Origin: Diprion similis
Lineage: Eukaryota; Arthropoda; Insecta; Hymenoptera; Diprionidae
NCBI RefSeq assembly: GCF_021155765.1
Contig: NC_060108.1
Location: 13,975,025 to 14,039,024 of the forward strand
Direction: 5' to 3'
DNA: 64,000 nt
Below the pieces are notes generated by a model, which worked only from the letters and a program-made list of their open reading frames with translations, did no database searches and had not been told where the DNA came from. Of this stretch, positions 50,336 to 61,178 are shown one piece after another. Position numbers and translations under genes: made by a program. Within the stretch, counting starts at the first letter, position 1. Each line of letters begins with the position of its first letter.

Positions 50336-53300
50336 AATTACTAATGTTCCGTGGCTTTGCAACAACTTATGACACCAAAGATTTTCTTCCCGTAATTATG
50401 TAAGGTCCTTCTTAGCTGAAAGCCACTTTGAAACTGAAAAGTAGTTGTTGACAAGTCAAGCAGTTGGGTCATTACCCATAATCTGTATGCACATACTGCA
50501 GACTGGCATTAAGCTTGAAGCCGGCTTGGAAAGGTCATTAATGTTAACTGCTGCATAACTGTGTATCAGACCATTTACGTATGAAAGTATCAAGACCTTT
50601 TATCGTACTACAAGCGCAAGTGTAAAATAGATATACCTTGCAAGGTAAAATGCGACGTAAACGAGTTCGTATATATACTGATCATCTGTATCTGCAATAG
50701 ATAAATAATAACGTGTTCAAAAATTGAGACTAGAATCAGTGACGCACTGAACATTAATAGTTAGCAGTTTATTATTTTCTTTTTGAGAATAAATATTTTA
50801 CTTTTTTGATTACCAAACTTACATTCGAACATGTTCAAAAATTGTTTCGATTCTTTTTGCATGTAAATTGAAAATTAAATCTGTACAAAAATATGTTAGA
50901 TTCGTGATTGTTAGATTACAATAAATTATCTGTCAATAATATGTCATAAGTTAATCAGTGAACAATTCGACGAGTAGGTCAAATTTATGTTTGCTGCAGA
51001 TACTCTCCAGAGGTTCAATTTTTTGATAGCTTATTTCTCGCAAGTATGGTATTTATATTTTTTCCATCCTTATAATTTTTTTTAAGTAGAGTATTAATCA
51101 ATGTTTTTACTAATTACAGAATAAAAACCGTACGTCAAAAAATTTCATTGAGGCAACCACAAAAAACCAAGGTGATGAGACGCTTGATAAAATGATCAAT
51201 GATATTAGACGCGTTCTCTTACTGAACTTTCATTGAATATCGTTAAAAAAACAAGCGGTAGTTTAGGCTTTTATGAAATACCCCATCTCTCTCATCTTAA
51301 TCAAGCTGATGATTTCATAATAATAAAATACTATTATTGGGAGAGAATAAGATTTTTTTCTGTTTAATCATCATAATGTACGTTCTATCAGTATTTTCTT
51401 TTGTATATGTCTTAAAATTATCGATCCTGATATAAATATATCCTGTGCCACACTTTGTACTCATAAACATTATTCATTTGAGTGTTTTTTTTGTATTTGT
51501 GTTTTCTTCTAGAATTAATACCTTAAATTTTGACTCTTTAATTAATCTAATGTTATATGCACAATATACAGAATACAATTGATTAAATAAGATTCACATA
51601 CTGCTATTAGATAAATTAACAAATAAATAATATCACACTTGAGAGAATTCATGGAGTTATCCTTAAGGTAATAGACGTCTAGGTATACTAAAAGTATATC
51701 CATAACATTATTATAAAATCACAAAATCATATCACAATAGTATAGGTAGGTATGTTTAGTAAAATACTAATGGTTATATACAAAACAATGAAAAATAAGA
51801 TTTAACAATTTCCAATACTCGTTCTGACAATCATAAAATAACAGAATATTTTTAAACAAAGAGTATAAGGGTGATATTTTCACACTGATTCTGAAAATTA
51901 CAGAATAACTCCATTGGTAATTAAGAAATATAGTAATAATATAACAGATGCCTTGCAATATAATTTGGCACACACGTTACACTATTTTAAATCTTTGGTG
52001 TTGACAGATAAGACTAAATGGGTAATGAGACGAAGACAATTTGCTTCAATAAATATCATTGCTAGAAATAAGTACGATTACGCTGGCAGAAAAGTAGATT
52101 CTTGAACTCTTATATAAACTGGATCCTAACTGCGAATGATTGCAACAAATGTAATATTTAGAATAAGTAGTAATAGTTCTAATTTTGACTAATAAAACTA
52201 GTAGCTCAACCCCAAAGTATAAATCCTACCATATCGCAAATTTTAAAAGAGAGCCTTGAAGATTTGAGTAAGAGAATGAAGGAATATAATATTTACTTAC
52301 TCAGATACCATTTCTATCAATGGTAAATAATTTAAATAGTGATTAACTATAATTGACGGTAATTTGATACTTTTATGTACTTCCATTGAGTGAGTTATAT
52401 TAATTATTGATGGGGCAGTGATCAGGGCTAAATGGAATACTTAATAAAATTTACACAAGTTCTCCTGATATGAAAAATTTTCTGATTCTTTCCAGAGTGT
52501 AAACAAATTAGTGGCACTCGTCAATTATATCGATAAATTATGTTCTTTGGTACTAAGCAGAAAATGTGAAAAATAGAAACCTCACTGTTAATTTTTTATA
52601 TGGGGCTTTTCAAAGGGTTTGAATTTCAGTTAAAACCATGCAAATATTTGTATGAACCTTAGACCTATTTTACCCAGTAATTAACGTACTGTTATACATT
52701 AAAAGTTACCTACACACTGCTGTAAACCATTCTGAATGTTTATAATATTATACAAATTACTCAACTTCAAAACTCCTGTGTCAAGTATTGAAAAATTGCA
52801 TCAATTATAACTTTGACTAGAAGAAATTTCAACATGGAATTTATAACCATGGAAAAATTATGAATAGATTAGACGCGTAATCTAATAGAATTTACGTGTG
52901 TACTTGTTTTTAACTCCAGACAGTTGTGTATATCAAGATTATATATTCTAAATAGAAGAATATATGCTAAAAGCTAGATAACAACTTTTTTTAACTGGTT
53001 ATCAAGTGTATCAATCTAAATGTATCACTGACCGTATCATACTTCACAAATTGTGAGGCGCAGTTACTGCAAACTACTATTTGCACGACGTTTACAATTT
53101 TTGAAGTAGAGATTCAATATAGATTTACTGTAACTAATATTGAAGACCAAAAGTCTACACAGGTGCTTCAAACATTGATCTGGGGTCAAAATCGGATCGG
53201 AATAAGATTCTGTTGCCTCATTTCATATGTAGCGAAACTAATTTTGTAAATTCGAAAAGATCCTAATGATCTTAATAGAAATTATCACAATGTCTTTTGA

Positions 53301-53412
53301 AATGGTCTTCATTTTGTATTAATTCAGTAATCGTCGCAATTTCTTAAATACTGATTTTTTACCTTCAAAAATAACTACTCGGTTTTGAAAGCGTAATAAA
53401 AAAGTTTAAAAA
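50336..53412. other. non-coding AT-rich region; may include the PRDM 3' UTR
   Basis: Three kilobases without a supportable gene. The last part, next to the PRDM stop codon, may be its 3' UTR; no AATAAA occurs close to the stop. The AGXT2 promoter should lie at the left end, but no core element stands out. Confidence 0.6.
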
Positions 53413-56400
53413 TCAGTAATAGCCAGAGTAATGATGATATCCAGGTCTTGGTGGATGATACGGGGCTGGACTGACAGGGTAAGTTGGATTGTATCCAGGG
53501 GGTGGAGGTGGTGGAGACATAATTCGGCCATCTATCGTATCAGGCACAACATGCGAGTTCGAAACACTCGGTGGTTGAGGACTAGTGAGCAATCTTGTTC
53601 CAGTCCCATGCAAGTGATGAGACCTAGATAGACTCAAGTCTACACTATGTCGTCCACCTGGAGTTAAATCTAGACTAACTACTCTGAGAACATCATTATG
53701 TGGATAAGATGGTGGCGGAGGCGGTGGGGACATCGAGTAGCCTCCCGTTCTACTGAGATCAACACTCTGTCTTTCAGTAATTTCGTAAAGATGATGGTGG
53801 TAACGAACGTTTTGTACCTGAGCACCAAAACTGTGGTGAAATCCTCGAGCCGACATGTCCAGCCCCTGCAGTTCACTGCTATTTAATACAAGGGGCTCAA
53901 AATTCGTTCTCTCCCTTCCGAAGTCTGATTCTATTGTGTCATATTTATAAGAAGTGGATAGATCCAATTGTAAAGGATCTTTCTCTTTGACGGATAGACT
54001 TAAATTTTGGGCTACAGAATCACCTTCATCGCTCGATAAATTATCTGTGGGAACTTGGTGATGATGCACATCCTGGTATCTTGGATTTGGTGTTGCAGCT
54101 GGTGATACTAAGTCTTGGACATGAATATAATTGTTTGGAGACGTAACTCGGGGCAAATCTTCGTGGTGTAAGTACTGTTCCATATTGTGGGTCCTTGCGT
54201 TCATATAATCCACAGGTCTGTGCAAGTGATAATCCATGTGTAAATGGCTCGGTGGTGTATGACGATTGTCTGGAGTTGCGGTAGGGGACATGAGCTCTTG
54301 TTGCTGAATGTAAGAATCCAAATGAGTATCTGGAGATCTCTGAGGCATAGGCGAATGTAAGTGTGTTGAAATTGAATATAGATTGGTATCTCTGTCATTG
54401 TCTTCTAATATTGGACTAGAAACAGCTCCGATATCCCTTTCTGCTGCATCAAGGGCTGCTTCTACCAGCAAGCTAGCATTCGAGCTTTCCGTTCGCCTAT
54501 ACACATTTAATCCTAGCTTAGACTCATCAATCAGGGTTTGTGTTATTTTCCCCTCCTCCTTCCTGTCCTCAAATTCGTAAACGTCTTGTGGGGCAGACGA
54601 AGACTGAAGCTGCGTTGGTATTTCTGAAGTCGTCGGCGTGTTGAATTCACCCATCCACTTTTTACTCCCTTTACTTTGCAGCCTTGCGGTTGTGTACAAA
54701 TCCGTTTCAGGACGAATATTCTCAACATTTGATTCTATGCTGTCTACTATTTGTAGTGTACTAGACTGGGGTGAGGATGGCTGATGATTTTCATGTTCAA
54801 ACTCATCCTTTGCTAGTGGATCGTCTTCGTTGTTTTCATATTCAACAGATTCAGGTTGAGTAAGTTTTATTGGTATTTCTGCTTTCGAACTACTTTCTGA
54901 GCTGCATTCATCTAATGACGGCAAACTGTTGCTGTTATCCTAAATGAAAACATACAAACATTTTTGTTGCTTGCTCTGAAAGTCTCTTGACCGGTGATCT
55001 GATATGAATATTCAGAGCATCTAAGTAACTTTACCTGGGAACTTTGTCGGCTTAGTCTGGGCGTTTTCCCTCGTCCAGTATCTTCTATAAGACCTCCACT
55101 GTATGCGTCAAATGTATATGCGACAGAGCGTTCAATCTTGGGCATCATTTCTTCAGTCAGCCCATGTACTTTCTTGTAATGAAATTGTAAACACTGTTTA
55201 GTAGTGAAAGCAGCTTTACAACTATTTTCTTTGCACCTGAAAATTGAAAGGAAAATAGAAGTCGTTTTACCGGACTAAAATGTATGGTATATTGATTGTG
55301 AAAACGGTAAAAACTTTGATAAAGCAAATAATCGATATAGCATTGTAGTTGATAAATCAACATACTTGAAAGGCTTGACTCCACTGTGGGTCAGCATGTG
55401 GATCTTAAGATTACTCTTGTTCTGAAACATCTTTCCGCAACGATCACAAGTAGCTGCACCAATAACATCTTTGTGATGGACCTCTTTCATATGACGCTGC
55501 AGAGCTGCTCGCGATCCAAGTAGTTTTAGACACAATTTGCACTGAAATTCTCTGAGCACTTCCGACATATCTGTACAAAGCAGAAAATGAATGAGATTTA
55601 GAGGCAATACAAAATAAAACTTCATTATACAGGTTAATAAGAAAATAATCCTACCACTGTGCATCCTTTTGATGTGTACTTTCAATTTCTGAGGCTGACA
55701 GAATTTCCGGCCACAAAAATCGCAAAGTGGCCTTGCTCTTTGTGGATTTTGGGAACACCCATATGTTCGATGCATTTCTAAGTAATTGAGTCTCAAGAAA
55801 AATTTTTTACAATATTGGCATTGGTAAGCTCCACGACCTGCATGTAGCTCGGCGGCATGTTTCATTATGTTGTCTTTTCCCAAAACAGCAGCTCCACAAA
55901 CCTGATTAAAATATGATTTTGTGAGTGTCACTACTGAGCAAAATTTTCAACACAATAGACAGTTCTTTTTTTCTTTTACCTTGCAGTGATATTTTCTTAT
56001 CGTAAGACTGTAATTGGTATCATGAAAGATGCAGCAATGCAGCCGATAGTAAATAGGATGAGCAAAGTTCAGATTACAACCGCCACAGTCTGCATATAGA
56101 AATTTATACATTATTTGTGAAAATTATTCCAAGTATAGTAAGTCACAGTGGGGGTAGAGCTTACTGGTTTTGTCCATTTTATTTTTCCGTGTCCAAGTAG
56201 ACGATTGGGAATCAGCCCAGTAGGTCAATTCCATTCCGGGAGTAATATTCTGCGTAGTGACCAAATGAAGCTCTCCTTCTTTGCTCATAACAATAACACT
56301 TCTTTCTTCCTTGGTATCTGCTGGCCTCATATATCGCACCCAATTACTCCTCAATGGGTCTGTGGTACTGATATACGAGGTCTTACCATTGTGCTCCATC

Positions 56401-58782
56401 TGCACGAAAATGAAACAATTCAGTGAGCAATAAGCTGAGAAAACTAACCGTGTGGATAAAAAGAAAGTTAAAATTTTTTTAACCTCCCAAATATGTCTCA
56501 TTGAGAAGTCGTCAGGTATGTCCATTTCTTTAACCGGTATACCAACAAGAGGTCCAAGTCTGGAATACATTGGCAGTCGACTCTTAGCGTAAACCCCAAG
56601 CCCATGGTCGTGACTCGTTACTTTCAGTTCTAAACACTCTGGCAGAGAGTCTCTGGCATAAATCGGTCTATCTTTGTCAAAGATCAGCTGCTTTTCTTCA
56701 CTTTCTACTTTGATCCTTTGTTTGGATTGTTCTGAGTTTGTTTGGTCGTCATCAGATTCAAAACCATCATCAGGTGGTTTGTCGTAGCCTTCAGACATAG
56801 GATCTTTGCAGCAAACTGTCTTCTGAACTTCAGGATTATCCACGTGCTTATTCAACCAATTAGCATATGTGGTAGAATCTAAAATGGTATACTGAGGCTT
56901 GAGCAATGGGCAGGCGTCTTGTAAATGCCGACTGTTACACTCTTGACAAAGCTTTATTTTTATTGCTACTCTCTGTGGTTCAGTCAAAGAGTTTTCCGAG
57001 TTTTTTTCTATCAGTACACTTTCAGAGATGACTGGAGCTGCATCTTCTATAACAGATACAGATATGACGCTTTCATCAGGAACAATAATCCCATTTTGAG
57101 GGGCCTTGCGAACATCGTGGTGTTTCTTATTCTTATGCTCGCCTGTATGCTTGTGTTTTCTTTTCCGATGCTTATGCACATGGTCATCTGTGACATCATC
57201 CGATGCACTTTTCATATCTTTACAATCTCGATCAGCTTCATACCTAATTCGTTTTCTTTTCTTTCTCAACTTTCGCTCATCTGGAATATTATCCACCTTT
57301 GGTTGTTGAGATGTGGTATCCTCACCGACTTTGTCGACAGTCACATCTGTATCCGAATTATTCAATTCTTCGGGCTTTTTCTCCCTGCTGAAATCTTGTA
57401 TGGCTTCTTTGACTCCAATCACAGTTTTTCTTTTACTTGTGCTTACAGCTGGTAGCTTTTCACCTTCATCATTTGCCATTTGACTACTCTCATTCTTTTC
57501 AAATTTTAAAACCGGAGCATTAGCAACTCTGGTCTCTTTGGATAAAATTTCCTTGTCTATAGGAGCATTATCAAAACCGTTTGCAGTTCTTTGTACACCT
57601 TCAGCAAGTCTAACTTTATCTACATCTTCAGTCTTTGGCTTGTCTACATCTACCTGCAATTCATGCTCTTCAGCTTTTCCAGAGTTTCCGTCGTGACTAG
57701 CGGAGCTATCTGTGTCATTGTCACTGATTCTTTTCTCTCTTTTTTCGATGGAATCTTCGCGACTCTTATGATGCGACACTAGCTCAGGTGCCACGCATCC
57801 TTCTTCTAATTCTACCGCAGTGTTATCCAATACTTTCAAATGTTTTCTTTTCCTACGCTTGACTTTATGATGTTTGGTTTTACTTTTGTGGTGTTTATTC
57901 CTGGAGCTCCTTCTAACATGCCCTTTGCTCAGGCTTTCCAACGTTTCCGATTCTGCTTCAACCTCCAGTACCTCGTCAGTTTTTGGTGCAGATGACTGTG
58001 CCTCTGGCACTGGAAGCGGTAACTGCTTACGAGGACTTCGACGCAGCGGCTCTTCACTTTCATCAGCCCCATTTGCCACAGCGACAGGTTTAGGTCTGTT
58101 TCCTTCATCTTCACAATCTGCTTTGCAGTCTAATCCGTTCTGAGATCTTTTATTCAGCCTTAAAAAAGTGAAGATTGATGTCAGTAGTATATAGATAAAA
58201 TTTTAATGGATAAATAAAACAGATTCATACTTTTCATTCCATCATTTCAGTCCATGTAAACAGTAAACATATCGTTTGGCACAACACAATGGGCACTGAT
58301 TCTGAGTCGATTGAGATATTGGGATAAACGTGCCAATAGATAATACCGATTTTTATTCAACGGGAGAAAATAGTGTTCAGCAGTAGATGGCAAGTAATAG
58401 TTAGATTCGGGGAAGCCCCGTTTGACGTTTCGCCGCCAGCCATTGCGTTCGCATTGAAAGCAACGGCCGGAGTGACAGCTATCGCCGTAACGCAACGAGG
58501 GTTAGATGCCGTGAAGAATTGACATGAAAGAGCACTGGGATAGTGATAATTTTCTACGTACCTCTGCGACGATTCACCTAAATCCAACAAATGTCTGGCT
58601 AGGTCCTCGTCGGTGCCAAGTCCGAGACGTTTTTTTAGTTGGATCCATCGTTTCCCGTTGACAACACCGATGTGTATACTTCGATAATGTTTATTCTCGG
58701 CCGGAGGCGCCCGCACCGTTGGTCGAACGTGAGAACGTTTTGTCCCTGATTCTATCGCATGCCTCGTACTGTTTTTGGGCAT
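53413..58782 (-). CDS. PRDM-family PR/SET zinc-finger protein, 1473 aa, eight exons
   Basis: A likely nuclear transcriptional regulator. Exons (minus): 58782-58562, 58158-56484, 56399-56165, 56089-55980, 55901-55655, 55570-55366, 55236-55035, 54939-53413; all phases join, 1474 codons with stop. An N-terminal basic segment carries GKRWIQLKKRLGLGTDEDLA. A long Ser/Lys-rich, disordered region follows, then a C-C-H-C knuckle (LCQECNSRHLQDACP, about residue 479) just before the PR domain (about 571-695; SNWVRYMRPA, TPGMELTYWA). About seven C2H2 or C2HC fingers follow (about 711-930), including CDRCGKMFQNKSNLKIHMLTH. The 500-residue tail is His/Pro-rich with two SPPPPPP blocks and repeated V/L-D-L-S motifs. 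The pre-PR knuckle resembles PRDM10/PRDM15, but finger number and tail differ, so I give no symbol. The catalytic status of the PR domain is unknown. Confidence 0.9.
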
Positions 58783-58784
58783 AA

Positions 58785-58800
58785 CTACATCCTAGTCCAT
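58785..58800 (-). promoter_or_regulatory. two minimal upstream ORFs before the PRDM start
   Basis: On the minus strand ATGGACTAG (58800-58792) and the start-stop element ATGTAG (58790-58785) lie immediately before the PRDM ATG at 58782, leaving a 2-nt gap. If the leader includes them, scanning ribosomes would meet both before the main start. Confidence 0.5.
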
Positions 58801-61178
58801 AAGGATTAAAGCCAAAAAAGTTAAGGACGCGCACCGATATCACCCTATCCTCTTTATGTCATGGGGATGTCCTACACCACCACCACAACCACCTTCATCA
58901 CCGACGCCCACTGTCTTGCCTTGCCACCGTCCACGCGTTCTGATGTATCGATCGGGCACGGGACACGAGCAATAGCAAGCAATAGCAAAGGCTGCAAGGC
59001 GACCCTTGTGCATCACGCTCTCTGGCGGCAAGCGAAGCGCCTTCGATATCCATCAATATCTATGTTTATTTTTATTATTTTTTTTTTTCTCATTGCCACG
59101 GTATTGCGTATTGTGTACAATTCTGTACAATGCGGCGCATCAAGTGCAGACGATATTTCGTTTTCAGGGAAGACTGGAATCCATTCTGAGAAAAAAGCTA
59201 TCGATGATCCCATGTTAAACATGTTCCAGCGGCTCTGGTGTTTTCTTGGGCGCCATATTTAATTCGAACACTGAAATACGAGGATTTCAGAAACGTTATT
59301 CACTCAAATCACAGCACCTTAGGCTCACAAGCTTTCCTACTTTTCCCAGTATATGACTCGACTGTATTTAGAATAAATCAAGGTGTAAAAATAATTGAAA
59401 CATTAACTAAAACATGAGCTTTCATTGAGTTTGGCGAAAAATATTTTACACATATTTGTTATCCCATTTTAGTATAATTATAAAGCATTCTAAACTAATT
59501 GAGCAATAGAGTCTCATTCGACAATTGCTTTTATCTGCGTTAAGAAGAAGAGATTAGTACCTCGATATAAAATGTATAAACGGAAAAAGCGTGCTTCTAA
59601 AAAATATGTATAGTCCGTATCTTGACCAGACCTCAGATCAAGTTCCGTCGAAGATTTAAATATATTGACGCACAACTTCGTTTCAAAAGAATTCGCGTGG
59701 ACTTTGACGAAAAATAACCGGGCTTTACAATTGATTTGCCGAAATATTATAGATTTCCAAACAATAAATCCGCTTAATGGTTTTAAAAAATACTACGTCG
59801 AAATATCCCATCGGAAGTCCGGTTTCGGGCCCCCCTTCGGAGCTGGTAGACGGCAAACTTTATGGTAGACAGTAGGCGTGTGGAGGTGGATATTCGCAGA
59901 TGCTACATCCGCTAAACCTGGCCGGTAGCAACGCAGAACGACTTTAAGAGGAATAGTGTGGACCAAAATGAAACATTTTTTGTATTTCCTTTTTTCGAAA
60001 GCAATTCTATAAACAGCCCCATCACAATTTGAATTTATGAGTGGGTGACGAAAGCTCACTATCAAACAAACTGAAGTTTTCAATTCAACATTTTTACACT
60101 TGCGTTTAATCGTGCGGATGATAGCGTTTTAGTCAATCCATGTTCCGTCTAGGTTAAATAAAGATCGAAGGATCATATTCTGATAAGTTTAACTCCAAAA
60201 ACAGCACGATGGAAAAATAATAACTGGCCGTTCAATAAAAAATTGCTCGCAATATCTAAATGCATTTTTCACTGTACCGTTAACCAAGGATTTATTCGAT
60301 CCCAACAAATCCTCTGTTCGCTGACTTTTGATTGAACTAACCAAATCATTAATTGATACAAATTGGTGTACTATATTCCCACAAATGATTTGGTTCATTA
60401 AATATGGTGATTTAATAGAATCCACGAAATGTTTGGTTGTATGGCGATTCATTGTGTTGACAAACATTCGCGCAGCGGCTAATGCTGCAAAAAGTTATGC
60501 GAAATTGGAGACTATAAATAATTGTGGTCACGTTGCACATACCACGTTTGCAATCTTTCTTCTTTTTTTGCAAAATCCAGAACCGACAGCCACATTTCTT
60601 ATACCGCATCACATGCGTTGATTATTCTGAGTATATAATAGGTTTGATCGCTACAAAATTGTTCAAAGAATCGCGGTGGGTGTTATTTCGTGATATGTAG
60701 CAAAACCCCAGCTTCCCCCATCCCTCCCAAAGATGTGTTGTGATGGTCGTAGCACGTGGGACGGAGGCTTGCGCACGCCCGCGTTATTTGTCGCATCAGG
60801 GGTTCGCCGCGCGACGCAACGCTTGCGCATTTTTGGCGAACGATCAGCTGGCCTGGGGTAGAGTTATATATCAGTAACGACGCACTCCCCTGCGAATAAT
60901 ATCGAACGGACGTATTGGAATAAAAGATGGAAACAGGAGGAATGGTTGTCGGTGGAAATTCATCTACCTTATACCGATAAAATGAAATATTCTTCAAAAT
61001 ATTGAGGGGGGTAACAGCAAGGAAACAACTTAACATTAAAATGTATAAATAGTATTAAACGTACGTGAAAATCGGATCAAAAGAGGAGAAGAAAAAGAAG
61101 TGATTATATGAAAAATGTTAGCCTCAACGATAGATTATAAATAATACCTATACATTATATCGCAACCAATACTCAATT
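58801..61178. other. intergenic region, PRDM promoter to exchanger 5' leader
   Basis: The left end should contain the PRDM promoter; GGCGCCATATTT lies at 59249-59260. The right 300 bp is probably the exchanger 5' leader: TATATATCAGTAACG near 60866-60880 includes an initiator-like TCAGTA. A 12-bp inverted repeat is at 60339-60350 / 60384-60395. No gene was found between. Confidence 0.5.

Noticed and set aside
56925-57455. 176-aa plus-strand frame opposite PRDM exon 2
   Set aside because: It is antisense to a long, well-supported exon and has only hydrophobic low-complexity content, the usual shadow of a Ser/Lys-rich coding strand.
60866-60872. TATA box for the exchanger gene
   Set aside because: The TATATA word lies immediately next to the TCAGTA initiator-like word instead of about 30 bp upstream, so the spacing is wrong.
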